Assembly: GCF_025717045.1 (NCBI RefSeq)
Contig: NZ_JAOVZN010000006.1
Span: 1,153,540-1,217,539, forward strand
Origin: Flavobacterium sp. SH_e
Lineage (GTDB): Bacteria; Bacteroidota; Bacteroidia; Flavobacteriales; Flavobacteriaceae
Reading direction: 5' to 3'
DNA: 64,000 nucleotides
Positions 16,567 to 25,987 of the stretch are shown one piece after another. Position 1 is the first letter of the stretch. Each line of letters starts with the position of its first letter. The notes beneath the pieces were generated by a model. It was not told the origin of the DNA. It did not search any database and saw only the letters and a list, made by a program, of their open reading frames with translations. The translations under genes were made by a program, and so were the position numbers.

Positions 16567-18216
16567 TTAATTATTGTTATTGTTATTTTGTTGTAAAATC
16601 TTTATATCCGATATGCGGTCTGCAAAGAAAGTAATTTTTTCTGGATATTTCAAAATTAATATTTCATATGCCTGAATTGCCTTTGTATATTTCTTTTGTT
16701 CCAGATATACTCTGGCCAGAGTCTCGGTCATTAAATATGAATTGTCCTCTATAGTAGCCTCAATTTGAACTGCTGGAGCACTAGTTCCAGGTTTAATTGG
16801 AGATATTTTTGGATTGTTTTCGATAAATTTATCGATAATTTCAGCCTTCTTTTGTCTCTCTTCTTCTTTCGCAGCTTCAATTTTAGCTTGTTCTTCTGGA
16901 GAAATTTCGTTAGAACGGTCAATTGGTTCTGTACGAGATAATTGAAGCCATTCTTGAAACGAATGTTTTTCGCTAAGAGAAAAATCCAAAGGTTTTCCAA
17001 TTTCTAAATGTTCCGCAGCGGTTTTTGCAGGTTCATTAGGTTCTTCCTCTTCAATTATTTCTTCAATCGTCTCTTCATTTTCTTCTTCGATTTCTTCTTC
17101 TTTCTCCTCAGTTTTGACAACCTCTTGAATCTGTTCTTTTGGTTCTTCAGTTTTTTTTGCTTCAGCTTCTTTGATAGAAGAAAGTATAGATCGTTCAATA
17201 GAATTCATTTTAAATTCTGGAATAATCATTTCTTCGATAACACTATCGTCTTCGTCTTCTTCAACCGAATTTAAAATTGGCTCTTCAATTATAAGTTCAG
17301 CTTCTGGTTCGTCAGCTTTTACTGGTTCTTCAGGAATTGTAGCTTCTGCTTCTTTAATTGAATTCAAAATCGAACGTTCGATTGCTGAATCAATTTTAGG
17401 TTCTTCCGTTTTTACAGGTTCTATAGCTTCTACAGATTCTGGTACAGGAGGAGTTTCAGAAACTTTTATAGAACTTAAAATAGAATTTTCAATGCGATCA
17501 ATTTTAGGTTCTTCTGTTTCTGTTGGTTCTATAAACGAAACGGTTTTGGTTTCTTTTATAGAATCAATTATAGGTTGTTCAATTGGATCGTTTTTCTTTT
17601 CTTCTTCAGCAAACGGTTTTTCATAAGTTACCGAGTGAGCTTCTTTAAGAGTTGCAAAAATCGATTCGTCTATTATAGGAAGAGTTTTTGGTTCTTCAAT
17701 TTTTACAGGTTCTTCAAAAACTACTGTCTGGGCTTTTTTCAATGCATTAAAAATCGATAGATCAATTTCTGGCATTTCTATTTCTTCAACCTTTACAGGT
17801 TCTGGTCTAGAAGGAGTTTTAGGTTCTTGAATAGAAACTGAAATTGATTCTTCAACTGTATCAGGCTTTACTTCAAGCGCTTTCTGAATTTGTTCTGTAG
17901 AAATTATCTCACTATCGAAAACAGTAATTTCAAGAAGATCTCTTAGTTTTTGTTCGTAGAAATCATTTTGGATAGAAGTAAAAGCTTCTGAAGTAATGAA
18001 ATCAAACAAAACTGAACGGTCAGATGTATGTGCAGCAGCTACTTTTAACGCATAATTATACTTAAAACTGTTTTGATTATAAAGTCCTTTTAATCGCAAT
18101 GCTCGCGCACTTTGAAAATATGGAAATTCATTCAAAACACTTCCTAATGCATCCGCCTGCTTTTCTGTAATAGCATCTGGTTTGTTCATTAAGTAGGTAT
18201 AATCAGTAACGTTCAT
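16567..18216 (-). CDS. Acidic repeat protein with C-terminal TPR
   Basis: A 549-residue cytoplasmic protein. The first 120 residues (DYTYLMNKPDAITEKQADAL, SARALRLKGLYNQNSFKYNYALK) form a conserved helical domain. Residues 130-400 are acidic low-complexity repeats built on a SI..SIKEAE.....EEPVK.EEP unit, such as IERSILSSIKEAEA and IERSILNSIKEAEA. The end (YLMTETLARVYLEQKKYTKAIQAYEIL) holds one clear TPR. Directly upstream of secG and downstream of lptE. Function unknown; position suggests an envelope or secretion link. Confidence 0.75.
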   Translation of the reverse strand: MNVTDYTYLMNKPDAITEKQADALGSVLNEFPYFQSARALRLKGLYNQNSFKYNYALKVAAAHTSDRSVLFDFITSEAFTSIQNDFYEQKLRDLLEITVFDSEIISTEQIQKALEVKPDTVEESISVSIQEPKTPSRPEPVKVEEIEMPEIDLSIFNALKKAQTVVFEEPVKIEEPKTLPIIDESIFATLKEAHSVTYEKPFAEEEKKNDPIEQPIIDSIKETKTVSFIEPTETEEPKIDRIENSILSSIKVSETPPVPESVEAIEPVKTEEPKIDSAIERSILNSIKEAEATIPEEPVKADEPEAELIIEEPILNSVEEDEDDSVIEEMIIPEFKMNSIERSILSSIKEAEAKKTEEPKEQIQEVVKTEEKEEEIEEENEETIEEIIEEEEPNEPAKTAAEHLEIGKPLDFSLSEKHSFQEWLQLSRTEPIDRSNEISPEEQAKIEAAKEEERQKKAEIIDKFIENNPKISPIKPGTSAPAVQIEATIEDNSYLMTETLARVYLEQKKYTKAIQAYEILILKYPEKITFFADRISDIKILQQNNNNNN

Positions 18217-18225
18217 TTATTTTTT

Positions 18226-18321
18226 GTTTAGTCGTTTATTTGTTTAATCATTTATTCGCTTTTTGTTTTTGTCTAATTGTTTAATCGATTAAATGGTTTT
18301 ACGATTAAACGACTCAGCAAA
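18226..18321. repeat. GTTTAATCGTTTATT word repeat with inverted arms
   Basis: Repeated words gtttagtcgttta, gtttaatcattta, gtttaatcgatta fill the gap between lptE and the TPR gene. The right end taaacgac is the inverse of the left gtcgttta. Confidence 0.6.
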
Positions 18322-18325
18322 CAAA

Positions 18326-18832
18326 TTACCATTTTGCCAATGATTCATTAAAGATGTCTTGTGTAATTCTTTCAAAAATTGTTGTGATAGCTGAATTTAA
18401 AACTGATCCTGTTGGCAGAGATGTTCCAGCAAAGTCATAATAGAATTCAAAAGATTTTTCAAAATCGTCAGTTTCCTTCTTTTTATTGGTAAATCTTACA
18501 TTGACACGGATAGATAAACGGTTTTGTGCTGCCTGCTGATCTGCAGTTGCCGTCATCGGAGTTATTCGATAATCTGTAATTTCTCCTTCGTAAACTAGAT
18601 CTCCTCCATTACTTACTAAGTTTAAGTTGGTTTGATTCATAATCAAATCCTGTAAAGCCAAAGTAAAAGTTCGGTCAATACCTGGTTCTACTAAATCTGC
18701 ATTATTCTGGAAGAAATTAACCTGAAAAGTTTTTGCATCAATTTGCCCGGTTCTTCCCGTAAAGTTGTAAAATCCACAGCCACTCAACATGAAAAGACTT
18801 AAGAATGCGAAAAGAGAATATATTTTTTTCAT
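18326..18832 (-). CDS. lptE: LptE-family LPS-assembly lipoprotein
   Basis: A 168-residue lipoprotein. Signal and lipobox LMLSGCGFYNFTG (Cys19-20 region), followed by GRTGQIDAKTFQVNFFQNNA and DRTFTLALQDLIMNQTNL, the Bacteroidota LptE (LptE family) pattern of an alpha-beta fold. Known role of LptE: plugs the LptD barrel to place LPS in the outer membrane. A -7 box TATATTTG lies about 48 bases upstream. Confidence is lower for the symbol than for the family. Confidence 0.82.
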   Translation of the reverse strand: MKKIYSLFAFLSLFMLSGCGFYNFTGRTGQIDAKTFQVNFFQNNADLVEPGIDRTFTLALQDLIMNQTNLNLVSNGGDLVYEGEITDYRITPMTATADQQAAQNRLSIRVNVRFTNKKKETDDFEKSFEFYYDFAGTSLPTGSVLNSAITTIFERITQDIFNESLAKW

Positions 18833-18879
18833 AATGTTTGTTGGAAAAATTCCAATGGTTTTAAAATCCCAAATCTGGC

Positions 18880-18887
18880 CAAATATA
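18880..18887 (-). promoter_or_regulatory. -7 box of the lptE-TPR-secG block
   Basis: Minus-strand TATATTTG matches TAnnTTTG, 48 bases before the lptE ATG. No clear -33 element. Confidence 0.45.
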
Positions 18888-18929
18888 GGGATTGGAATCT
18901 AGAATTTAAAAATTGTAATTTAATTATTT

Positions 18930-20189
18930 TTATAAATCGAATTGTTTGATTTTGCGGTATAAAGTTCTTTCAGAAATACCTAATTCATCTGCCGCAGCTT
19001 TACGTTTTCCTTTGTTTTTTTCTAATGATTTTTTGATCATTTCGATTTCTTTTTGTTCTAAACGTAAAATTTCTTCTTCCTCAATGGTTTCGGCAAATAA
19101 ATAGTTATCGTCTTGCATTTGATAATTTTCTTCACGAACCGCAGGAGTTGTCATAACAGCTGTTCTTGGTTCTTCTTCAAAATCAATTTCGCTATCGTTT
19201 TGCTGATTTCCGTATATTTTCTGAATCAAATTCGGATTAATATCTTGAACTTTAGAAGTACCGTTTTTCATCAATTCCAAAGTCAGTTTTTTCAAATCGT
19301 TCAAATCGCTTCTCATATCAAAAAGCACTTTGTAAAGAATATCTCTTTCAGTACTGAAATCGCTTTCTTTTTTGCTGTCGTTTATAACAGAAGGTAAATT
19401 GCTTCCTTCAGCAGGCAAATACGATTGTAAAGTTGCTAAAGTAATATCTCTATTAGTTTCTAAAACAGAAATCTGTTCCGCCACATTTCGCAATTGACGT
19501 ATATTTCCGCTCCATCTAAACTTTTGCAAAAGCTGAACAGCATCATCGTCCAGTCTTAAAGGAGGCATTTTATATTTATGAGCAAAATCGGCCACAAATT
19601 TTCTGAACAACAAATGAATATCATCATTTCTTTCGCGTAAAGGCGGTAATGTGATTTCGACTGTACTTAAACGATAGTACAAATCTTCACGGAATTTACC
19701 TTTTTCGATTGCATTGAATAAGTTTACGTTTGTTGCTGCAACGATACGAACATTCGTTTTCTGAACTTGAGACGAACCTACTTTTATAAATTCACCATTT
19801 TCCAAAACACGAAGCAATCTTACTTGAGTTGTTAGTGGTAATTCACCAACTTCATCTAAGAAGATTGTTCCGCCGTCTGCCACTTCAAAATATCCTTCAC
19901 GTGTGCTTGTTGCACCTGTAAAAGCCCCTTTTTCGTGTCCAAAAAGTTCACTGTCAATTGTTCCTTCTGGAATTGCGCCACAGTTTACGGCAATATATTT
20001 ACCATGCTTTCTGTGTGAAAGCGAATGTATAATTCTAGGAATATTTTCTTTACCAACACCACTTTCCCCAGTTACCATAACCGAAATATCAGTTGGAGCA
20101 ACCTGAATGGCTTTTTCAATGGCACGATTTAATTTCGGATCATTACCAATGATCTCAAATCGCTGTTTTATTGCTTGAACTGTTTCCAT
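18930..20189 (-). CDS. Sigma-54-dependent transcriptional activator without a receiver domain
   Basis: A 419-residue protein. An AAA+ domain starts almost at once: Walker A GESGVGKE (41-48), the sigma-54 contact loop GAFTGA (88-93), Walker B GTIFLDEVGEL, and R-finger region YYRLSTVEITLPPLRER. A variable linker with a hydrophilic helix follows (residues 265-370). A Fis-type HTH is at the end (IEMIKKSLEKNKGKRKAAAD, SERTLYRKIKQF). No N-terminal receiver or GAF domain, so its activity must be controlled otherwise. Conserved neighbours are miaB upstream and lptE downstream. Confidence 0.92.
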   Translation of the reverse strand: METVQAIKQRFEIIGNDPKLNRAIEKAIQVAPTDISVMVTGESGVGKENIPRIIHSLSHRKHGKYIAVNCGAIPEGTIDSELFGHEKGAFTGATSTREGYFEVADGGTIFLDEVGELPLTTQVRLLRVLENGEFIKVGSSQVQKTNVRIVAATNVNLFNAIEKGKFREDLYYRLSTVEITLPPLRERNDDIHLLFRKFVADFAHKYKMPPLRLDDDAVQLLQKFRWSGNIRQLRNVAEQISVLETNRDITLATLQSYLPAEGSNLPSVINDSKKESDFSTERDILYKVLFDMRSDLNDLKKLTLELMKNGTSKVQDINPNLIQKIYGNQQNDSEIDFEEEPRTAVMTTPAVREENYQMQDDNYLFAETIEEEEILRLEQKEIEMIKKSLEKNKGKRKAAADELGISERTLYRKIKQFDL

Positions 20190-20198
20190 TTGTGTTTT

Positions 20199-20335
20199 GT
20201 TTCAAGTTTTTAATTGTTTTAGGTTTCAAGTTTTACAACTTTGCCCCTAAACTTTAAAATTTGGCTTATAATTTTGTTCCAAGTTTGAAGTTACAGAAAT
20301 AACCTGAAACTTGAAACCTGAAACTTCAAACAATT
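20199..20335. repeat. TTTCAAG/CTTGAAA word repeats with inverted arms
   Basis: Left block gtttcaagttttta...aggtttcaag (20199-20233) is the inverse of the right block cttgaaacctgaaacttc (20310-20328). It fills the gap between miaB and the sigma-54 activator. Same word family as 35509-35745. Confidence 0.65.
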
Positions 20336-21781
20336 TTAATTCATCTCACTCAAACCAACCGCTTCACCCTTTAAAGTTCCACTAGTACAGCTTGTGATTT
20401 TTACGTTTACGAAATCTCCAATTTTGTAATTCTCTTTTGGGAAAACAACCGTAATACTTTGAGAGTTTCTTCCAGAAAATTCATCTTTAGATTTCTTCGA
20501 AACTTTTTCTACTAAAACTTCAACTGTTTTTCCAACAAATTCCTCGCTTCTAAGCCAAGCATGTTTTTGCTGTAAATCGACAATTTCCTGTAATCTTCGG
20601 GCTTTAGTTTCTTCTTCGACATCATCTTTCATTTTTCTTCCAGCCAAAGTTCCAGGACGTTCAGAATACGAATACATATAACCGAAATTATATTTTACAT
20701 ATTCCATTAAACTTAAAGTATCTTGATGATCCTCTTCCGTTTCTGTTGGAAAACCAGCAATCATATCTTGCGAAATCGAAGCATCTGGAACAATTGCTCT
20801 AATTTTATCAATCAAAGCCATATATTCTTCACGAGTGTGCAGACGATTCATTTCTTTTAAAATTCTATTGCTTCCAGATTGAACGGGCAAGTGAATATGT
20901 TTACAGATATTTGGATATTTCGCAATAACGTGCAAAATGCTTTCGTGCATATCCTGCGGATTTGAAGTAGAAAATCGAATACGCATTTTAGGAAAACCAG
21001 TAGCCACCATTTCAAGCAATTGATCGAAATCAACAGCAGTTGCTTTTTGCATTTCAGAAGCATTTACAAAATCTTTTTTCAAACCGCCGCCATACCAAAG
21101 GTAACTGTCAACGTTTTGTCCCAAAAGCGTAACCTCTTTATAGCCTTTGCTCCATAAATCCTGAATTTCAGTCATAATACTCTGTGGTTCACGGCTACGT
21201 TCACGACCGCGTGTAAAAGGCACAACACAGAACGTACACATATTATCGCATCCGCGAGTGATGGAAACCAAAGCAGTAATTCCGTTACTCATTAAACGAA
21301 CAGGAGAAATATCTCCGTAAGTTTCTTCTTTTGATAAGATTACATTAATGGCGTCGCGTCCTTCTTCAACTTCCGCCAATAAATTTGGAAGATCTTTATA
21401 AGCATCTGGACCAACAACAAGATCAACTATTTTTTCTTCTTCCAAAAACTGACTTTTCAAACGCTCGGCCATACAGCCTAAAACGCCCACTTTCATTTTC
21501 GGATTGGTACGTTTTACAGCATTATATTTTTCAAGACGCTTACGAATAGTCTGTTCAGCTTTATCGCGAATAGAACAAGTGTTCACCAAAACCAAATCGG
21601 CTTCTTCAAGAACCGAAGTTGTGTTATATCCTCCGTCAGACAAAATGGAAGCTACGACTTCACTGTCCGAAAAATTCATCGCACAGCCGTAACTTTCTAT
21701 AAAAAGTTTTTTAGTATTCTCAGGTTTATTTTCCAAAACAAGACTTTCGCCTTGTTTGCTTTCTTCAATAATCTTTTCCAT
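20336..21781 (-). CDS. miaB: tRNA-2-methylthio-N6-isopentenyladenosine synthase MiaB
   Basis: A 481-residue radical-SAM methylthiotransferase. N-terminal UPF0004 domain with its cysteines in ESYGCAMNFSDSEV, LVNTCSIRDKAE and GVLGCMAERL, then the SAM-cluster motif RGCDNMCTFCVVPFTRGRERS, and a C-terminal TRAM domain (VEVLVEKVSKKSKDEFSGRN). Adds the methylthio group to i6A37 of tRNAs. Strong minus-strand promoter-like box TATCTTTG lies 18 bases upstream with a TTG 21 bases further. Length matches the family. Confidence 0.97.
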   Translation of the reverse strand: MEKIIEESKQGESLVLENKPENTKKLFIESYGCAMNFSDSEVVASILSDGGYNTTSVLEEADLVLVNTCSIRDKAEQTIRKRLEKYNAVKRTNPKMKVGVLGCMAERLKSQFLEEEKIVDLVVGPDAYKDLPNLLAEVEEGRDAINVILSKEETYGDISPVRLMSNGITALVSITRGCDNMCTFCVVPFTRGRERSREPQSIMTEIQDLWSKGYKEVTLLGQNVDSYLWYGGGLKKDFVNASEMQKATAVDFDQLLEMVATGFPKMRIRFSTSNPQDMHESILHVIAKYPNICKHIHLPVQSGSNRILKEMNRLHTREEYMALIDKIRAIVPDASISQDMIAGFPTETEEDHQDTLSLMEYVKYNFGYMYSYSERPGTLAGRKMKDDVEEETKARRLQEIVDLQQKHAWLRSEEFVGKTVEVLVEKVSKKSKDEFSGRNSQSITVVFPKENYKIGDFVNVKITSCTSGTLKGEAVGLSEMN

Positions 21782-21798
21782 TGTAAAAATTCAAAGTG

Positions 21799-21830
21799 CA
21801 AAGATAGGGTAATTGAAACGAATATGACAA
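21799..21830 (-). promoter_or_regulatory. Promoter of miaB
   Basis: Minus-strand TATCTTTG (21799-21806) with TTG at 21828-21830, a 21-base spacer. Ends 17 bases before the ATG. Confidence 0.55.
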
Positions 21831-21862
21831 GATGTCAGATAAAGAATTAACAATGTTTTAAA

Positions 21863-21981
21863 AATTTTAGATTGCAGATTTTAGATTGTAGATTATGGGG
21901 TGTTTATTCAATTGAAATGTATTGGAGAAAAGTTTAGATGCAATCGCAAAAAATCTAAAATCTAAAATTTGCAATCTAAAA
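21863..21981. repeat. TTTTAGATTGCAGA word repeats with inverted arms
   Basis: Left block attttagattgcagatttta (21863-21882) and right block of aaaatctaaaatctaaaat type with gcaatctaaaat (21949-21981) are inverse copies built from the same words. Lies between the divergent miaB and topA genes. Confidence 0.7.
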
Positions 21982-22127
21982 TAAAGGAATTTCTCGGTCA
22001 GAAATCATTAAAAGTTATACCTATATATATTATAGAGAATATTACAGATAAATCTGCAATTTTAAGTTTCATAATATCAAAATACTTCAAAAATGCATTC
22101 GTAAGGTTAATATTTAAAAAAAATAAA

Positions 22128-22135
22128 TACTTTTG
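22128..22135 (+). promoter_or_regulatory. -7 box of topA
   Basis: TACTTTTG matches TAnnTTTG, 18 bases before the ATG at 22154. It makes an upstream in-frame TTG start at 22133 implausible, since that lies inside the box. Confidence 0.5.
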
Positions 22136-22153
22136 TTGCAGAAAAATAGAGCA

Positions 22154-24670
22154 ATGGCAAAGAATTTAGTAATAGTGGAGTCACCTGCAAAGGCGAAAAC
22201 GATCGAGAAATTCCTCGGGAGTGATTTTCAGGTGGAGTCGAGTTATGGTCACATAGCCGACTTACCATCAAAGGAAATAGGGGTAGATGTAGAGAATGGT
22301 TTTAAACCTAAATATGAAGTTTCCCCGGATAAAAAAGCCTTGGTAACGAAACTAAAATCACTTTCTAAGAATGCCGAAACGGTTTGGTTAGCAAGCGATG
22401 AGGACCGCGAGGGAGAGGCTATTTCATGGCACTTAGCGGAAGAATTAAAACTAGATACAAAAAAGACCAAAAGAATTGTTTTTCACGAGATTACAAAATC
22501 TGCGATTCTAAAAGCAATCGATAATCCAAGAGAAATTGATTATAATTTAGTTAATGCACAGCAGGCGAGAAGAGTATTAGATCGTTTGGTAGGTTACGAA
22601 TTGTCTCCAGTTTTATGGAGAAAAATAAAAGGCGGACTTTCTGCTGGTCGTGTACAATCGGTTTCTGTTCGTTTAATTGTAGAAAGAGAACGCGAAATCC
22701 AAGGTTTCAATGCAGTTGCAACTTATTCTATTGTTGCAGAATTTGTAAATGAAGCTGGAAAAGTTTTTAAAGCAAAATTGCCTAAAAACTTCAATACTAA
22801 AAAAGAAGCCGAAGATTTCTTAAATCAAAATATCGGTTCTATATATAAGGTAGCAGATTTAGAAACTAAACCTACCAAAAAATCTCCAACATCACCTTTT
22901 ACAACTTCTACGTTGCAACAAGAGGCGGCAAGAAAATTATACTTGCCAGTTGGAATCACGATGCAGTTAGCACAGCGTTTATACGAAGCGGGACTTATTA
23001 CTTATATGAGAACCGATTCGGTAAATCTTTCTAGAGAAGCAATGGATGCTGCAGAAGCTGAAATTATCAAATCTTACGGGAAAGAATATTCAAAACCTCG
23101 TGTTTTTGCTAATAAAAACAAAGGAGCTCAAGAGGCGCACGAAGCAATTCGTCCAACAGACATGTCTCGTCATACAGTAAATATTGACCGTGACCAAGCT
23201 CGTTTATACGATTTGATCTGGAAAAGAACTTTAGCTTCGCAAATGAGCGATGCACAGCTTGAAAGAACAAACGTAAAAATTGAAGCAGATAATCATAGCG
23301 AAGTTTTTACAGCTTCTGGTGAAGTTTTACTTTTTGAAGGTTTCTTAAAAGTGTATTTGGAAGGTCACGATGACGATGAAGAAGAACAAGAAGGAATGCT
23401 TCCTGCATTAAAAGTTAACGAAAAATTATCTAGTAACTATATTACGGCTACTGAACGATATTCAAGACCGCCAGCACGTTATACTGAGGCATCTTTAGTT
23501 AAAAAACTAGAAGAACTTGGAATTGGACGTCCTTCTACTTATGCGCCAACTATTTCAACAATTATCAATAGAAATTATGTTGAAAAAGGAACGCTTGAAG
23601 GTGTAGAACGTAATTATACACAGCTTACTTTACAAAATAATAAAGTAGGAGAAAAACTTCTAAAAGAAAATACAGGTTCTGATAAAGGAAAATTAGTTCC
23701 TACAGATATTGGAACTATTGTTACTGATTTCTTGGTGAAGAATTTCGGAAACATTTTAGATTATAATTTCACTGCAAAAGTAGAGCAAGACTTTGACGAA
23801 ATTGCCGAAGGAAATATCGACTGGGCAAAAATGATGCAGGATTTCTACAATCAATTCCACCCAAATGTAAAAGAAGTTGAGGCAAATGCTGAACGCGAAA
23901 GTGGTGAAAGAATTTTAGGAAAAGATGCTGACGGAAGACAAGTTTCTGTTCGCTTAGGAAAATTTGGGCCAATGGCTCAGATTGGAGAAGCAGATGATGA
24001 GGATAAAAAGTTTGCCAGCTTAATGGCGGATCAAAATATAGGAAACATTACACTTGAAGAAGCTTTGAATTTATTCTTGCTTCCAAAAAGTTTAGGTGAA
24101 TATAAAGGAGAAGAAGTTGAAGTAAATAATGGTCGTTACGGTCCTTATGTTCGTCACGGAAGCGTTTTTATTTCATTGCCAAGAGGAGAAGATCCGCTAA
24201 ATGTTTCTAAAGAAAGAGCTCAAGAATTAATTGACGAAAAAGCACTAGCTGATGCGCCAATTGCAGTTTATAAAGGTGAAGCAGTTCAAAAAGGAGTGGG
24301 ACGTTTTGGACCATTCATTAAATGGAATGGACTTTTTGTGAATGTAAACAAGAAATACAATTTTGATAATCTTTCTCAAGCAGATGTTGAAGAATTGATT
24401 GAAGAGAAACTTCAGAAAAACATTGATAAAGTTATTCATAATTGGGAAGAAGAAGGAATTGTAGTAGAAAAAGCTCGATGGGGGCGTTCTGTAATTCTGA
24501 AAGGTAAAATCAAAATTGAATTAGGAAAAGATGTTGATGCTACAAAATTGACATTAAGCCAAGTTCAAGGAATGATTGAGGCAAAAACACCTGCAAAGAA
24601 AACTGCAGCAAAAAAGACAACGACAACCAAAAAAGCGCCAGCTAAAAAAACAGCTGCTAAAAAGAAATAA
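22154..24670 (+). CDS. topA: DNA topoisomerase I (type IA)
   Basis: About 838 residues. Toprim domain (NLVIVESPAKAKTIEKFLG, SDEDREGEAISWHL), then the type IA core with the catalytic tyrosine in GLITYMRTDSVNLS and NAQQARRVLDRLVGYELSP, KGLSAGRVQSV-like motif (GGLSAGRVQSVSVRLIV). The C-terminus has three topoisomerase C-terminal repeats (GRQVSVRLGKFGPMAQIG, NNGRYGPYVRHG, GRFGPFIKWNG) in place of zinc fingers, and a Lys/Ala-rich tail like histone H1 (KKTAAKKTTTTKKAPAKK). Relaxes negative supercoils. Followed by the arginase-fold gene with a 6-base gap. Confidence 0.97.
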   Translation: MAKNLVIVESPAKAKTIEKFLGSDFQVESSYGHIADLPSKEIGVDVENGFKPKYEVSPDKKALVTKLKSLSKNAETVWLASDEDREGEAISWHLAEELKLDTKKTKRIVFHEITKSAILKAIDNPREIDYNLVNAQQARRVLDRLVGYELSPVLWRKIKGGLSAGRVQSVSVRLIVEREREIQGFNAVATYSIVAEFVNEAGKVFKAKLPKNFNTKKEAEDFLNQNIGSIYKVADLETKPTKKSPTSPFTTSTLQQEAARKLYLPVGITMQLAQRLYEAGLITYMRTDSVNLSREAMDAAEAEIIKSYGKEYSKPRVFANKNKGAQEAHEAIRPTDMSRHTVNIDRDQARLYDLIWKRTLASQMSDAQLERTNVKIEADNHSEVFTASGEVLLFEGFLKVYLEGHDDDEEEQEGMLPALKVNEKLSSNYITATERYSRPPARYTEASLVKKLEELGIGRPSTYAPTISTIINRNYVEKGTLEGVERNYTQLTLQNNKVGEKLLKENTGSDKGKLVPTDIGTIVTDFLVKNFGNILDYNFTAKVEQDFDEIAEGNIDWAKMMQDFYNQFHPNVKEVEANAERESGERILGKDADGRQVSVRLGKFGPMAQIGEADDEDKKFASLMADQNIGNITLEEALNLFLLPKSLGEYKGEEVEVNNGRYGPYVRHGSVFISLPRGEDPLNVSKERAQELIDEKALADAPIAVYKGEAVQKGVGRFGPFIKWNGLFVNVNKKYNFDNLSQADVEELIEEKLQKNIDKVIHNWEEEGIVVEKARWGRSVILKGKIKIELGKDVDATKLTLSQVQGMIEAKTPAKKTAAKKTTTTKKAPAKKTAAKKK

Positions 24671-24676
24671 GTATAG

Positions 24677-25828
24677 ATGGAATTTGATTTTCTAGAACCA
24701 GTTAACGATACAATTGTGAAATTTGTCAGTTCGCTGTCTTCGCAAGAGCTTGGAAGCAAAATTGTCTTTCATACACAAGATCAGTTTCCTGATATTGAGC
24801 AAATTAATATCGCTATAATTGGTGTTTTAGAAGATCGTACAAACATCAATATGATTAATGAAGTTAATCTTACTGCTGTTCGTAAAAAGCTATATAGTAT
24901 GTTTCCAGGCAACTGGGATGCTTCAATTGCAGACTTAGGAGATATACTTGCAGGAGATTCTGTAGAAGATACTTATTTTGCATTAAAGAAAGTTACGGCT
25001 GCATTAATTAAGAATAAAATCATTCCTATAGTCCTAGGGGGTTCGCAGGATTTGACTTATGCTTTATATCGTGCTTATGATGATTTAGAGCAAATGGTAA
25101 ATCTAGTTGCTGTTGATAATAAATTTGATTTTGGAAAAGAAAATGAGTCAGTTTCAGCTAATTCATACTTGACAAAAATTATTATTGACGAACCAAACAA
25201 TCTTTTTAATTACTGTAATATAGGATATCAGACCTATTATAATTCGCAGGAAGAAATCGATTTGATCGAAAAACTTTTTTTTGATGCTTATCGTCTGGGA
25301 GAAATTTCAAATAAAATCACTTTAGCCGAGCCTGTTTTTAGAGATGCAGATTTGGTGAGTATCGATTTAAACTCAGTAAAATCTTCGGCTTCAGCAAATA
25401 CAGTTACGTTTGAACCTAATGGATTTAATGGAAAAGAGATTTGCGCTTTAGCAAGATATGCCGGAATTAGTGATAAAGTTTCTGCTTTTGGAGTGTTTAA
25501 TCACAACAGTACAATGGCTGAGTCGGTTATTATTTCTCAAATTGTATGGTATTTTATAGAAGGCTATCATTATCGCTCGAAAGAATATCCATTTGGAAGC
25601 CGAGCAAATTATTTAAAGTATATAGTTCCGCTAGATGAAGAAGAATTAATATTTTATAAAAGTGATAAAACAGATCGCTGGTGGATCGAAATTCCATTTG
25701 AATCAAACGGCAGCAATAAATTAAAAAGAAATACGTTATTACCCTGTTCATACGACGAATATTTGTCGGCTTGCAATCAAGAATTGCCAGAAAGATGGTG
25801 GAAAGCGCAAAGAAAAAATGCTTTGTGA
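24677..25828 (+). CDS. Arginase/formimidoylglutamase-fold protein with degenerate metal site
   Basis: A 383-residue protein of the ureohydrolase fold, usually annotated as formimidoylglutamase in this group. The framework is there (IIPIVLGGSQDLTYALYRAY, VNLVAVDNKFDFG, LVSIDLNSVKSS), but the metal ligands are not. The GGDHS motif reads GGSQD (121-125), DAHxD reads DNKFD (147-151, His to Lys), and SxDxD reads SIDLN (228-232). Without these a binuclear Mn centre is unlikely. Position 6 bases after topA and upstream of gldK. Inferred: a pseudoenzyme with a binding role; catalysis by a different metal set cannot be excluded. Confidence 0.85.
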   Translation: MEFDFLEPVNDTIVKFVSSLSSQELGSKIVFHTQDQFPDIEQINIAIIGVLEDRTNINMINEVNLTAVRKKLYSMFPGNWDASIADLGDILAGDSVEDTYFALKKVTAALIKNKIIPIVLGGSQDLTYALYRAYDDLEQMVNLVAVDNKFDFGKENESVSANSYLTKIIIDEPNNLFNYCNIGYQTYYNSQEEIDLIEKLFFDAYRLGEISNKITLAEPVFRDADLVSIDLNSVKSSASANTVTFEPNGFNGKEICALARYAGISDKVSAFGVFNHNSTMAESVIISQIVWYFIEGYHYRSKEYPFGSRANYLKYIVPLDEEELIFYKSDKTDRWWIEIPFESNGSNKLKRNTLLPCSYDEYLSACNQELPERWWKAQRKNAL

Positions 25829-25929
25829 GATAAAAAGATAAGTGAAATCTTAACTTTTTAAAATTTGTAAAAAAAGGTTAAAATAGTTTAGTAAGAAAAA
25901 GAGTATAAAATATAAAAATTAACGTTCTA

Positions 25930-25958
25930 CATCGATTTTTTAAAACAGTTTATCGATG
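25930..25958. promoter_or_regulatory. CATCGAT inverted repeat upstream of gldK
   Basis: Perfect 7-bp arms CATCGAT (25930-25936) and ATCGATG (25952-25958) with a 15-base AT spacer. About 30 bases upstream of a TATTTTTG box (25988-25995). Operator candidate. Confidence 0.35.
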
Positions 25959-25987
25959 AAATATTTTTTTTTTATTTTATTTAACAT

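Noticed and set aside
17008..17626. Ser/Phe-rich open frames opposite the acidic repeat protein
   Set aside because: Mirror images of Glu/Lys/Ile-rich low-complexity coding sequence.
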